In this document: positions 1 through 12,189 of the stretch, in pieces
Layout: every line of letters begins with the position of its first letter
Position numbering within the stretch: position 1 is the first letter of the stretch
From: Albugo candida
Lineage: Eukaryota; Oomycota; Peronosporomycetes; Albuginales; Albuginaceae
Direction: 5' to 3'
DNA length: 64,000 nt
Assembly: GCA_905220665.1 (NCBI GenBank)
Contig: CAJNAR010000177.1
Location: 434,001-498,000 of the forward strand
The notes under the pieces: generated by a model
Database searches by the model: none
The model's input: only the letters and a program-made list of their open reading frames with translations
What the model was told of the DNA's origin: nothing
Made by a program: the position numbers and the translations under genes

Positions 1-499
1 CTTCAATTCATTGTTTCTTGAATGCAGCTCCTTCGCTTCTTGGCGACATGCTTTTAATTTCGTTGTGAGATTGTCAGTTCGCTTCAGTATCCGCTAGGAG
101 CTTTTCGACCTCAGCTTCTAAGGCGCTGATACGCGTCGATTTCTCGCAGTCTCGATCAGCCAACCGGTATGGTACGCGATCGGAACATGTTGCGCAAATT
201 CCCATCCGATATGACATTTCAGCGTTGCAGCGAGATAACGACACTCTTGGGGCGAAATTTGATATGAATGCTCTCTTAGTTCCGTATCGATTTGACATTG
301 ACATTAATATTGGATTCTGTGTGCATATTTGGGAAAAGTTGACGTCTGAATGAATGGATATTCTCTCGTTCCAAACGGCATTATGATTGTGCTTCCATCG
401 TGTCGATTGAGATGGTATTTCCTTGCTATTTCGACGGAAGAGGACGAGTCCTTTGCGGGGGTGGGGACTATAGCACATTATGTAGTCGCATGTATTCAT
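1..499 (-). pseudogene. Broken coiled-coil protein gene, 5' part, running off the left edge
   Basis: A minus-strand ORF of 141 codons (499 to 74) ends in a heptad-like segment (ISALEAEVEKLLADTEAN). Directly after its stop, in the next frame, the helix continues (RTDNLTTKLKACRQ, then EAKELHSRNNELK) to the window edge. A one-base frameshift or sequencing error near 75-85 therefore seems to break one coiled-coil protein. Upstream of the coil lie a possible beta-rich stretch (around residues 18-60, with AVWNERISI) and a CATC pair. The order beta-domain then coiled coil recalls NT-C2/coiled-coil proteins, but this is a weak inference. The true start is unknown, because there may be upstream exons between 626 and 1139. 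No function can be assigned. Confidence 0.4.
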
Positions 500-1260
500 A
501 TTCTTCCCTGACTCGCATCCGCTGTATCATTTATGAGAGCTGACCGGAGGACGCGAACCTGACATTGCTCAATTCGAGCAAAAAGGTAAATACGCAAGAA
601 TAGAAGGTCCTAAAATGTAGATAATCTAAATTTTGGTGTCCCTCCAAATTTTGATACGGTCGCAATAAATCGAATGTGTTAATAACATGACATCGAATGC
701 GAGAGGATGACGTCTGCCATGTACATCATATAAAAAAAGCTTGTATTCTTGAAAGGCATTGTCACAGATATCAGTGACTATCCTAGTAAGTCTTTTATGT
801 GACTGACTGTAGGCTTGACTTGGACTCTCTCCACGGAATATTATATTTTTAGAACAAAACATGTCCAGGAATTAGTGGCAAGTTGACAGACAGTAGAATT
901 AAAAAGTTCATCCCACAAGCTGTTCTTACAACTTGCCCTCCTATTAAAAAGATATTTCTAGCATGTGCGCTCTGCTCTGAATACCATAAGCAGGGTGACG
1001 CATACACATCCGCCGTTTGCTTTGTAACATTCTCGTGGACCAATACTTCTTTTTCAATAGCATGATATGCCAGTTCCACACCTGACGAATCATCCTTTTT
1101 TCTTGCATTCTTCCTCGATGTATGTCGTTGCTTGATCAATGCTGCTACAATTGATTTCTATCAAACTCACGTGATCCACTTGATCCACTTTTCCGCCTCT
1201 TTTAAAACTTTCGCCTATATCAGGGTTCTAGCCCGGAATAATCCTGCATGGGTTTGGTGC
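500..1260. other. No supported gene; short ORFs only
   Basis: Only short ORFs occur here on either strand. Two minus-strand ORFs (862-626 and 1139-849) could be upstream exons of the coiled-coil gene to the left, but I see no recognisable domain or convincing splice pattern. Confidence 0.4.
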
Positions 1261-1438
1261 TGTTGTTTGTCCATGCTGCTTGAGTAGTGTGGGGTAAATG
1301 AGAAACTATTTAATTTGAAGCTTATGGTTATATTATCACTTCTTTCCTTTTCCTACTGTCCTCGTATATTATCAAGAGGGGCTTCGTCCATTCCAAGGAT
1401 CGCAATCTTTCGACATCACTAGTCGCGCCTTTTCAACA
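1261..1438 (-). repeat. 3' LTR of copia element 1
   Basis: The 178-bp repeat starts TGTTGTTTGTCC and ends TTTTCAACA on the plus strand, giving the usual TG...CA termini. It matches 5861-6038 along its length. In element orientation it is the downstream LTR and is preceded by a purine tract. Confidence 0.9.
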
Positions 1439-1449
1439 CCCTTCTCGAG
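1439..1449 (-). other. Polypurine tract of copia element 1
   Basis: On the minus strand CTCGAGAAGGG sits immediately before the 3' LTR, where the plus-strand primer of an LTR retrotransposon is expected. Confidence 0.6.
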
Positions 1450-1452
1450 GTT

Positions 1453-3062
1453 TCAGCACACCAGTGAGACTAGATTGCGTAGAACATTGAGCCATGGCGC
1501 GGAAAAAGTCTTGGTTAGAATGTCAGCGCGCATGAAACGCGACTCGCAATAGTCCACTTTGACCACTTCTTTCTGACTATAATCCTGGATAAACTTGAGT
1601 CGCATCGCGATATGCTTCATTCTCCCTGCGCTGTATTCTACTTGAATCTTCCTTATCACAGTTTGATTATCCTCGTGCGTTACCACTGGATTGACCACAC
1701 GCACCCCAATTTCTTTTAGAGACTCTTTCATTCCTAACAAATCAGTTGCCACCTTCGAAGCTGCCACAAATTTAGCGGCCATCGTCGATAGAGCCACGCT
1801 GTTTTTTACGGCACATCCATCCAACAATCATTCCATGAAGACAAATGACACCTACACCGACCGACTTGCGGTCCGTACGATTCGCTGCATACTCTGCGTC
1901 ACTGTAACTTTCCAGCATAACCGTTGGCGATGCATCCTTTCTTTCCGTTCCTTTTAGTTGTAACTTTAGGTCAATCGTATCCTTCAGACAGACAACGAAC
2001 AATTCTCTTTGTCACCCCACCAGTCGCTTTCTAGTGGCGCGTGCGCACGCCGGCTGGCCCGATGCACTGCGAACGCAATGCTCGGTCTCGTACAATGAGC
2101 CAGCCACAGAGACTTCCAATTATTGACTGGAAAACATCTTGACGGTGGGGTGCTCAGCCCTGCTGACATTACCACTTGGTAATAATTCGCCCTCATCCTC
2201 GAAATCTTTGCTCCTCGCCAATAGATGTACGCGCTGGTTAGCCTGCTCCAAAAGAAGTTTACTGAGAATTTCTCGGATACTCTGCGCTTGTTCATGATTA
2301 TAACCCTCATCGTCGTCGTACATTATTCTAATGCCAAGAAACATGGTCAGCTCTCCGAGGTCTTCCACCCCAGGCACACGCATTTGCCTTGAAAAATTGA
2401 TTTATTTTGCTGACGATTGTTTCGGTAACCAGCAAGTCGTCCACGTAGACTCCCACTAGAATTGTCGCCGACCCGCCACCTTTCTTGTATTAACAACTGT
2501 CCGTATGACACTGACTAAATCTGATCTTGAGTAGCATGGCGTGTAGCAATTGTTCCCACAAGCGTTCGGCTTGTTTAAGTCCATACAGGCCCTTGGTAAT
2601 TCTCAACTCCATCTTGCTCCTGCTACTTGTGGCCAGACTACCTAGCTTATTTGCATCAAAATCCATACCCTGTGGCACGTGGAGGACATTCTCAAGATCT
2701 TCCTTCGTCTTTCTCGGCTTTTACGTAATAGTTTCGGACATCGCCGTGTCGAGCTGACACTTCCATACTCGTGCAAGAGTTAGCACGACTCTTGCAGCCG
2801 TTACGTCTATCACAGCGCTTAATTCAAACGTGTAATTCACTCTATATGCTTTCTCCTTAACGCATGCCAAAAGTCTTGCCCTATATCTTCCAAGAGTTCC
2901 ATCCGTGTGCTTCTTGTTCTTGAAAACCCACTTGGAATGCAATATGTGTTGACCAGGACGGCGAATTCTCAGCTCCCAAGTACCGTTTGCCTTCAGGGAA
3001 TCGATTTTCAAGCGGATCGCATCACACCACCACTCCGTCTCTGCATACTGCATTGGTTCCAA
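1453..3062 (-). pseudogene. Copia 1 reverse transcriptase and RNase H, frameshifted
   Basis: The first block (3062-2721) has the copia RT entry region (DSLKANGTWEL, SKWVFKNKKH, RYRARLLA). A second (2678-2490) has LYGLKQAERLWEQLL. The palm motif YVDDL follows near 2440-2400, within ILVGVYVDDLLV, and the next block (2383-2120) has DLGELTMFLGIRI. RNase H is split between 2002-1772 (YSDAEYAANRTDRKSVGV) and 1827-1453 (SVALSTMAAKFVAA, HEDNQTVIRK, MRADILTKTF). The catalytic YVDD is intact, but at least four frame changes separate the blocks. In life this protein would copy element RNA into DNA and remove the RNA strand. No intact product is possible from this copy. Confidence 0.88.
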
Positions 3063-3432
3063 TATGAGGCCAGATCTCTAATCACACCAGCCATCGCCTC
3101 CGGAACATGTTTCGCGCCCATGTTTCGAGTAGTCATACGGTTTCCAGGTTACGTTTCTCATCCATGGTCAGCACCATCACTTTCAGTTGTTTTAGAAGCA
3201 GTAGTGCCCTTTCTCTCCTGATTCCCGCCCCTTGAACGCTTTCTTCCGATCGCTTCTATCTCCTTCCGCTGAGCTACATTCTCTATATCTTGGTTGTCTT
3301 GGAAAGATGAATATTCCTGATGTAGATGCTCCTGTAAATGCTGATGTTCCTCAACTCTTTTCGTTTTAGCATTCTTGACTTGTTGCGTTGTAACTACCAA
3401 CATGGGAAAGGTACACCTTGAACCCCTTAGTC

Positions 3433-4320
3433 TCATCGTGATTTTCGATAATTACTCCAGCCCTGAACTGTGGCTTCCACGCTTTTCGTCACGGGTCGTG
3501 ATACACAGCACACGGACTTCCAAACACCATTATGTAAGAAATATTGTTTCTTCCCCGTCACTATTTCAAGTGGAGACGCTCGATTTAGATTCGAGCTGCT
3601 CGGGACGCGATTTAAAATATATGCGACGTACTCCACTACATCACCTAGAAGTGCATCAATAAGCCACTTGCGAACAACCTGCATCGCGCCATATTAAGCA
3701 CAGTCCTATGCATGCGCTCCGCCTTTCCGTTGGATGCTTGGTTAGTGGCTTCACTTATTTCTCTTATTACCCCAGTTGACTTGTAAGAAATATCGACATT
3801 GCGATATTCGCCTCCGCCATTCGTACTTAAAATGTGGACCTTTGCAATCAAAAGCGCGCTCGAAAGAAGTCAAATAATGCTCAAAATCTGCTCAGCAAGA
3901 TTTTTCTTCCGCGCAACGAACACTCTCCAGTAGTTAGATTCGTGATCAACAAAGTTGATGATGTATCGGTCTCCATTTCGGTCCAGTGGCGTCATGGGAC
4001 CTTGAAGGCACTGCAGATAACTTTACCTATTCGATCAATTGGTGAGTGCGCTCCAGTATACTTCTTGGACTGTGAATTCTTCGACTGCTTGCCTTGAGCA
4101 CATGTAAGGCATGTTGTTCGAGTTCGGTCGACTAGCTCAATCCCGAGTTTGCACTGTCGGCAACGTACATGAGATGTTCAAGACGATTGTGTAGCTGCAT
4201 TAACATGCATTTTACTCGACCTATGGTGTCGAGTTCGGAACTAGCAGCCTGTAGAGCGGTATGCACAACCTTGTTTCTAGTAGATGATGTTTCTTCACTC
4301 CGAGTGTTCACGACCAGCAC
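3433..4320 (-). pseudogene. Copia 1 integrase with pre-integrase zinc region, frameshifted
   Basis: The pre-integrase segment (4320-4132) carries LMQLHNRLEHLMYV, the counterpart of the copia WHxRLGH motif. The core lies at 3851-3645 with STNGGGEYRNVDI and SNGKAERMHRTV. The usual second catalytic Asp (TDNGGEY) reads Asn here, while the third catalytic Glu (in AERM) is kept. The C-terminal flank (3684-3433) has AYILNRVPSSS and SPLEIVTGKK. The block between 3851 and 4130 is heavily broken. An intact version would insert the element's cDNA into the genome. Confidence 0.85.
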
Positions 4321-4587
4321 ACGCTTTCTTTTTCACGTCAAATACTCGTGCTTCGTTACTGACACGATTTGGGTACCGCCTTCCGTTTTCGTAGGTCAGA
4401 GAAACTCCTTTCTCTTCAAAATTGCAGTATGAAAGCAAGTTATGCGCAAGGTCTTTAGCGTAATAGGCTTCAATTGAAGCGCACATGTACGCGGTTCTAG
4501 CGACGATAGCACTCAGCGTAACTTGACCAAACTTCTTGAGCTTAACCGACTATCCATCTCCAACGTTGCACTCGTCAGAGAAGTCTA

Positions 4588-4665
4588 CCGCTTTGGCGAA
4601 AATGGTGTCATCCATCACCAGGTGTCTACTCGTACCACTGTCCGAAATCCAGGTCTGATTTTGAC
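4588..4665 (-). pseudogene. Copia 1 aspartic protease active-site remnant
   Basis: Minus-strand translation gives WISDSGTSRHLVMDD, the copia protease active-site pattern (D-S-G-T/A-S followed by H). It lies between gag and the integrase, as expected, and its reading frame is short and interrupted. Confidence 0.75.
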
Positions 4666-5081
4666 CACTTTGGACTAACGCAGGCACTCAAAGCGAACGA
4701 CGCTTGATTTTTGCTGGCTTTTTTCGGCCATTCTCGCTTTGTATGGCAGACTTGACTGCAACCCCAACATTCCTTCTAATCTCCATGCGCCACTGTCTTG
4801 ATCCCAGTGTCTAAATTTCGAAACCTATTACGGCCTTCAATTGATTGTCTTCCCACACTAACCGTATTCGCGCTTGTAGCGTGCTGCAATGTCGCGGCAT
4901 AGTCTTCCATCTCCCATGCCTGCTTGAGCTGGTCGGTACGGCGGCGGTCGAGTCATGTCGCCATGGCTCGCTTCACCTCCGACGGTGCCCCTTCACAAAT
5001 ATACTGAAGAACAAAGTTGTCTGGAAGATTCGCCAAACTTGCAACCGCAGCTAGGTAATGGTAGTGTTCCTCCAGGGGCGA

Positions 5082-5330
5082 TTATTTTGTTTCCCGCCGC
5101 ATCAACCGCATGGATTGCTTCACAGCGATTTCTTTGTCGTAGACCTTCATCATCTTATTCATCAGATGTTCAAGCGTTGGTAATTCTGATGCCCAGATCC
5201 GTTTCATCTTGTTGAACTGTTTCATTGCAATTCCATCGAGATATCGATCAAGTCCTCTTTTTTTTGAACTCTTCAGGCCATTCGCCACACTAACTTGTTG
5301 GGCTGCACCAAGTTCGCCCAGGAACGGCAA
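5082..5330 (-). pseudogene. Copia 1 gag fragment
   Basis: This 82-residue minus-strand ORF (GLDRYLDGIAMKQFNKMKRI, then LPTLEHLMNKMMKVYDKEIAV) sits between the 5' LTR and the protease, where gag belongs. It has the helical, Lys-rich look of copia UBN2-type gag proteins. The rest of gag (up to about 5800) is too broken to follow. Confidence 0.6.
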
Positions 5331-5842
5331 TCCCCAGTCTTAAATCTAGCTCTGAGCTCTCTGTTTCCTTCCTTTCCAGTAAAACACTCGATCGGTAGCT
5401 TCATGTTCTTAAAGGTCGGCATCATGATCCGAAAGTTCTGCTAGGGGAAGAACTGCCGTCCCGGCTGAATATGTACTTGCGACGTAGTCTGCAGAGTCGG
5501 GAAGAACTGTTGCTGCTGCACTCAGGGTTGTGGTGAAGAAAAAGGCCTCTGTACCCTCATGGCTTCACTCAGCGAGTCAGCTCTGGGTCGTTATTTCGAG
5601 CATCAAAGAACAGGATGAAGACGCTCAAGCCACAAGATCCTAATTCAGCCGGAGGCATCTGAGTACGCTTTACGCGTTCCCGTTTTATATGTCGCATTAA
5701 ATTCACAATGAGTTTCTCTGGTCTGTCCACATGATCTACACCATGGTCAGAGGCCCTGTGCTCACTTTAACGAGATATCTTCTCGCTAACACTTGCCGCA
5801 TCATCGAGTGCGCATAGTGGAGCTGCTGGAGAGTCTTCCGGA

Positions 5843-5860
5843 GGGCTTGGGCTCATAACC
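5843..5860 (-). promoter_or_regulatory. Primer-binding site, half-tRNA initiator-Met type
   Basis: Directly inside the 5' LTR the plus strand reads TTGGGCTCATAACC, which matches the anticodon arm of initiator tRNA-Met (stem GGG, loop with CAU, stem CC). The minus strand is therefore complementary to an internal tRNA segment rather than to the 3' CCA end. This is the half-tRNA priming known for the Drosophila copia family. Confidence 0.7.
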
Positions 5861-6038
5861 AGTTGTTTGTCCACGCTTCTTGATCAGTGTGAGGTAAATG
5901 AGAGACTTTTTTATTTGAAGCTTATGGTCCTATTATCACTTCTTTTCTCTTCCTACTGTAATCGTAGATTACGAAGGGGCGCTTTATCCATTCCAAGGAT
6001 CGCGATCTTTCGACATCACTTGTCGCGACTTTTCAACA
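5861..6038 (-). repeat. 5' LTR of copia element 1
   Basis: The 178-bp repeat matches 1261-1438. Its first base on the plus strand has changed (AGTTGTTTGTCC instead of TGTTG), so the inner CA terminus is lost. In element orientation it is the upstream LTR, holding the promoter and start of the transcript. Confidence 0.88.
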
Positions 6039-6100
6039 GATGCTCTATTTGTAACTCTATGCACTTGAATCATTTGAGAGAATACATAATAAATATTAGG

Positions 6101-6604
6101 AGCCGTTTCAATTCCCTCAGTGGTTTCGGTAAAATCCTCTCATTTTGATATAATTGGCTTGTTTTATGCTTGCATAGTGCTAATGTACGCCTAGGCAAGG
6201 GACGATATGAAAACACTGCCCGTTACTTTTCGACATTAAATATTTTGCGCTTATTTTTGCAATCACTCCGTTTAGTTAGCGCTCGCGTTTGTTCGTGTAG
6301 CTCATTGCTGTTAGACTATTTTAGCGTTCGCAGTTTGATGATAAAACAAAAATATTCTATGCTGTGAGCTGAGTTCTAATGTTTTCACTGTGTACGGATC
6401 ATTCGCGAAACAAGAATCTTATCTTCTCCAAAGTTGGTCTTCAAAGATGGTTTCCGGGTGAAAATGATAGCCTCTTTTGCTGTCGATACGGTTGATTCCT
6501 CATTCTCGGAAATCAGCCAATTATACCGAGACGTCTCGAACATTAGCCAATCATATCAAACTGAGGGGATTTTATTAAAAGTACTGAGGCGAATTCAAGA
6601 GTTT
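6101..6604 (+). mobile_element. MITE with GGAACCGTT-type inverted termini, copy 1
   Basis: About 500 bp, starting near GGAGCCGTTTCAATTCCCTC and ending with a diverged inverted copy (ACTGAGGCGAATTC). It is homologous along its whole length to 39341-39829 in the opposite orientation. Sub-terminal TTTGATAT-ATTGGCT boxes are also inverted at the two ends. There is no transposase ORF, so it is non-autonomous. The short ORFs inside it are coincidental. Confidence 0.75.
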
Positions 6605-9600
6605 TCAATATTAAGAGTTTTTATAAATATCGCAGCTTTGTTGCTGAATGTGCTCGATATATCTACTCTCGTAATTAAACGACTCCATTTTCCGCAGACA
6701 CACTGGTGCTAACATTTTCATACTCATCCAAACTAGATTTTATTTTTCTTTGTTTCTTGATAAGATTTATTCGGACGGTTTAACGGAGTCCCATAGATGT
6801 ACCACGTTGTTGCCAACTGTAATACCAATAAGTGTAATACAGCTATGAATAGAATAAGAAGTAAGGATGCATCATGATGAGATGATTGGGTTGGTTTTTG
6901 TTCGGTGGGGACATAAAGATCTGATATGTCAAACTTTCACGATCTACCATACGGATGTACATATGAAGGAAGAAGAAGTCTTCCCTAAAAAAACTCATCC
7001 CAGGCGTGTATGGGAATGCCTCATTCATCTTGACGCATTGCAATATGCTATTACTCTGTTTTTACGAGGAAAAACTTAATCAACGTTGCCTTACTCATCT
7101 ACAGCGTCATAATTGTACACGAAACATGGCTAGAAACTAGCAAGTCTCTTGATAAAATTGAAGCGCACTTGCAGGAGGATAATCACTAGATAAATCAGCT
7201 GCATTAGGAAGTTCAATCAGCATAGAACATAAAGAAGCAAGATCGATGGTGTGAAGCTCCGAGAATCGGCTAGATGTATTCCGGCTAGCTATCTTTTAAG
7301 TTCAATTGATAAAAAACCTCACGAAGCGGACTGTGAACTGCGGATTGCTGCAGTGAATTTCGATATTCAAGCAATTAACTAACAAGTCACATCATCAGGT
7401 CTGATGCCAGTAGCTTTTGGATTGAGCCAAACGACTGTTTGTGCACGCTTGATATTCGTCACTCTAACACTTTACCTCTTTGCATCAGTCAACGCAATTG
7501 AGCATGTTTTTTTAGCATTCTCTCTTAGATGTCAAACGTGCAGACAAAATGTTACCTGACTAAATAGTGGCAAATCCTGAAGTGCGTTTTTCATGCATGC
7601 TTGTTATCTTCCTCTTACTTCTTCCTATATTATTAAACTCCCTTGTTTGGCAGGTTCGTTTCTTGTGTGAATTTGTTACAAAACCACCGCGCCTGGATCA
7701 GCTCTAACAGAAAGTTCATAAAACTCCTGAAACAGTTGTTAGCAAATCCATGAAACTTGAAATGACGATGACACCTTTCTACAGTCCTCAATTTCTTTCG
7801 GTCTTTTTTTATGAATTGTTTTTTTTCATTTGCGTAACGGTAGCTACTGTTGGAAATCGATGAATGATTAGTTACGGCATCTCTTCAGATACCACAATAC
7901 TCATAGCGGTGAACAAGTGAAAATAGATACCTATATTTCATAAAGAATTAATTCGTTAAGTCGATCAATACTTCATATGTTCTTAGCCTTGCGTGGATAT
8001 AAAAAAAAGATGTGGGGAGAGATGAAATGAAAGACATCAGAGTCTACGTTCTCTTCAAAGGATTGAGGTTGATCAAAATCTCTAATTTGCGATTTTTTTG
8101 TTTCTCAAAAAAACGGTTCCCAACAAGAAGGACGGATTTGTATTATAATTACGAGCTTTTCCACGGCTGCCTCGAGTTCGTATCATTGCACTCTAGCATT
8201 CGCTCACTCCTGACTGGTTCTTTATTCGGTGGATTGATTACTGGATAGAGCAGATCCTTTGGGTAACGAATGTGCATCTGGTGCGGTCTTGTGCGATAAT
8301 GTTAATGGTTTGGACCTGCGCTATTGCAGAGACGACAATGCGCAATTCTGAAAAGACTTAGTTCGTTGTAAGGAATGGTGGGAGACAGTTGGGTGTACGA
8401 TATCGATACGAGAGCAGTTTTCCAGCGTAATTATAAAATCAAAGCATGTTTAAGTAATCAATAGGCTCTGGACGGCGGATATTGTGGCCGAATAGCTTCC
8501 GTCGAGACTTCTTCAAATGGATTTGGAGTGGTTTCATGTTGTAGCGCTTGTAGAGATCCGTGCCTCTTATTTCTGGGGATACTGAAAACGGAGGATGCGG
8601 CGCATATGGTGGCGATGATACGCCTCAAGGCTATTAATGTCGCGGTCTTGAAACCCCATGTGCCATAGTTGAATAGCAAATTAGGTACCACATAGAAATT
8701 GTACAAGCGAGCGGGTAATGTATACGATCGGTTTATTGCAATCGCAGCTGGATTGAGTTACTTTGAATGACCGGCCTCATAGGCCTTAAGAATACACCTT
8801 GAACCTACATGGATCCTTATTATTGGGGAGAGCCTTGATCTTTGTGGTGCAGAACACGAATGCTGCGTTCAGATGAAAATCATGTTTTTCATCCCGTGTT
8901 GGAGGAATGAGACGCAACCTGGTTAACGCATTTTTATTGGTCAAATACTCTTCGAGGGATGGTGAAAGTAGCTCTGGCTGGTTGAAGTCAACGAGAAAAA
9001 TGAGAACTGTTACAAAAGTCTTTTCAACATACCACTTCGTGTCTTCCTGAAATGCAGCAGTGTATCTATAAAGAAGAATACCTCGTATACCTCCTCTAAT
9101 ATCATTGATCGATGTTCGAAACGCACTTCAAGTGTCCGCTCTCGGTATATTAGGGCAAAAGCGATCTTGGAACTTTGATTCTATCGGAAGGAGTGCTGAC
9201 GCGTTATGGTCATTCATATAGGTGTATCTGCAAGTACTCCTTCCTTCAGTCAAGGTGATCATACGTATGTGACCCAAACCTTAAGGCTGCTTATAAAACG
9301 ACTTCCAACCTTAGTATTTTACTAAAGAGTATATTATCACACGTGAAGGGAATGTGTAAGGTGTGTCACGGCAAGTTACTTGTATGACCTTGGGTTTGTT
9401 ACAGCTGGCGCTATTGGGCTGCAGTTTCTCGTGACTGACGGTTTCACATATGGCGACATAAATTGTATAAACCACTTGACTTATAGTTCTTTCATCACGC
9501 TTCAATTCTCTGTTGATTCTTTGTTACTTACATTAAACTAGTTCTTTGAAGTTTCTACTTTTGTTGCGTGTTCCCACAACTGTCCATTTATATCGCATTC

Positions 9601-12189
9601 TTCTCACAACAGTTTTGGACACAAGCAACGTCATCTACGTGCTTTCTCCTCTTCCTCAAATTGGGAATATTTGAACCTGCAGTTGTTATCGGTCATTTCG
9701 ATGGAAGTGCAACTGATAAATTTATAACTTGACTTTGCAACAATTCTTTTGGATATTGCACTTCTATAAGATGGTATGAATAATATAAGAACAAAGAGTC
9801 TCATCATAGACACGACTGTGTCGCCAAATATTCTCGCTGAACGTGCCATTGCTGATTAATTTTTGGACTAATGCATCTCCGTCACTTGATGTGCGTAGTA
9901 TGCAGGATGAAACGTTTACTTCCTTCTCTCATTTTTTGAGAAAGCCGAATTCCAAGGCTTGTATGAAGAAGGCGATTGTGTCAGTGCAGTTACTTTAATT
10001 GTTGCTATAGTGTCAATTTTTAGCACTGGGCTCGCATAGACCCACGTGAATGAGCTGGACAGGGATCTCAATATTATATGAACGGTAAGAGTATCGCCAA
10101 TCTCCTTACTCTACAATCTCTATTCTACCTTTCGACAACACTACTATAGAGCGCTTGTTGATAAGTACAATACGAAAGCTTGTCACTCAAGCCATTTAAA
10201 TAAATCATGTATTTTTGCCCTCATTCCAATGGGAATTCTTATGAGCATGCAAGCTCTACAAGAGTATAATAAATGAATTGATGATGCCTTTAAATTACTG
10301 TGTCTACGCTGCCGTTCCACTACCCGAACCTTTTTATCATATTTGCGCAACAATATCATTCTTAACTTTCTTTGGACGATATGATCTAGCATTATTTGAG
10401 CAATCCCTAGCAAAAAAAAATGAAACAAGCTGAAGTTCGATCAACCCTCACTCTCTGCTCAATTCTCTAGCTATCCGATGCTGGACTACCTTCATTAATT
10501 GTAAAAGACAAATTCGGAGCACGCAGCTCACAAGGGTATGAGCAATAGCAATTCCCTACTGAGCACTCACCATCACCTGCTACTTATACGTTTCCTTCGG
10601 TATCCATTTGCATTATCGCAAGAAAGACCCTCCCAAGTCAGCTGTCTCGCCGCGCAATCGCTGATTTACGAGTTTTCATTCGCCATAATGTTTGTTTGTT
10701 TCACAGCATAACAAAAACGCATTAGTTTGAAGGTGATATTGAAAATGGTCGCGATGCCCCTAAGGTGAATGATAGACTTCTGCTTGAACGTACTGCGTCC
10801 ACGATGTTTCCATTTTCTTGATAACATGACGTGCTGAGCAAATCCCGTACTTAGATCTTGCTTTGCTGGCAATCATCACGGCACTTGAAATACCATGCGT
10901 CTATCTTCATTGCATATGAAATTTTACTGAAACAAATGGACCCAGAATTTATTATCAAAGTTGTCTGCACCTTCTAGACTAAACAGTAGTGGAATGGCGT
11001 GGATGATAAGTACAATAATATCGGGTTGTCTCATGTGCAACAATATCAAAACACTTGTGGAATCGAAAAAAGGTTTGCGAGGATCGATGTAATGGAGCAG
11101 TCGCGTATTTCGAGCGCACCAAGGTTTTGGCACGGCGGCCTGAATGCTTTTCTAGAAGAGGTAGCTTATGGCATGACCCCTCCAGCGATCGATCGAACAT
11201 CTTTACAGATTGCGCTTATATTAGCTCATGCCGCCCTTACTGCACTGTTTGAACCGTCTATCCAAAATCCAATTTTGAGCGTGGTTAAAAAGTTAAATGC
11301 AACGAATTATCAATCTGACAGAGGAAATAACAAATATACGCGATATGGTCGGAACATAGGAGGAAAGATGGTAAACGCGTTTCGCTGTAAAGCTTGCGCA
11401 GCGAGCTGATAAAATTTGTTCGTATGATCACCGTGCCAACTGGTACATTAAACGGATAAGTAAGGTGGATTAGATTGACTGCATGCAATCGTGATGAAAA
11501 CTACGAACGATACTCCTGTTTCCAGTACAACTGCTATCAACATGTCAGAAGAATTACCTTCTTGATTTCTTACCTTCTCTCAGCAGTCAACCGAGAAAGC
11601 CCAATCCGATCCACACAATAGAATTTCGAGACCTATGCAGGAATGTTCCGGTTTGCTACGGTATGTCATGTTTGCCAAGACCCTCAAATTGTTGCCAAAG
11701 AAATCATTCGCAGTTATCAACGTAGGTGACACTTCAGTGCGGGGCTCTTTCACATAGTTCTAGTGTGATATGCATCCGGAAGGCGGACTTTTAAGGCCAC
11801 TTCCGATGGTTTCCGCTAAGAAGCCCGGCTTGGAGATCCCTAGATGCTCCGGTACAGATCCTATGTCACCTTTGCACAATTTTGATTATTTGATCTAATG
11901 ATAGCCCGATTTATCGATCTGGAAGCTTTTTGAGCAAGAAAGACTTATATGCGGTACCCTCCGGATAAGATTGTCCGCCCCCGAATTAGTACAACTTTAT
12001 GAAACAAATACTTTGACTTCCGCAGCATGGTACACACACCTGATGAGTCATCTGCACATAAAATTTGGTACAAAACTTCTACAGGATTCAACGCTGCAAT
12101 CATACATAAAAATTTCTGAATGATAGTTTTATGGTAAAAAAACCTACTTAAAAAATACATGCTACCAGCGAGTGGAACCTCCTTTTTCT
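6605..12189. other. About 5.6 kb without a supported gene
   Basis: AT-rich sequence with many stops in all frames and no transposon domain I can recognise. The longest ORF (plus 10999-11409, 136 codons) has no signal peptide or recognised motif and is listed separately at low confidence. The rest could be ancient decayed repeats or intergenic DNA. Confidence 0.4.
10999..11409 (+). CDS. Unrecognised 136-codon ORF
   Basis: This open frame starts MDDKYNNIGLSHVQQYQ and ends FRCKACAAS. It contains one hydrophobic stretch (around residues 70-85, IALILAHAALTALF) that could be a membrane helix or chance. No family is recognised, and antisense ORFs overlap it. In AT-rich DNA an ORF of this length can arise by chance. 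Confidence 0.15.
   Translation: MDDKYNNIGLSHVQQYQNTCGIEKRFARIDVMEQSRISSAPRFWHGGLNAFLEEVAYGMTPPAIDRTSLQIALILAHAALTALFEPSIQNPILSVVKKLNATNYQSDRGNNKYTRYGRNIGGKMVNAFRCKACAAS

Larger units (their letters stand above)
1261..6038 (-). mobile_element. Ty1/copia LTR retrotransposon 1, decayed, both LTRs present
   Basis: The element is about 4.8 kb and reads on the minus strand. It has two 178-bp LTRs, a primer-binding site matching an initiator-Met half-tRNA, a purine tract before the 3' LTR, and the copia domain order gag, aspartic protease, integrase, reverse transcriptase, RNase H. Every domain is present in pieces across several frames, so the copy cannot make a full polyprotein. The flanks (GGTGC before 1261, GATGC after 6038) look like a 5-bp target duplication with one mismatch. 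The LTRs differ at roughly 25 sites by eye, which indicates an old insertion. Confidence 0.93.

Noticed and set aside
883..1065. Plus-strand ORF of 60 codons
   Set aside because: It lies antisense to a longer minus-strand frame and has no supporting feature.
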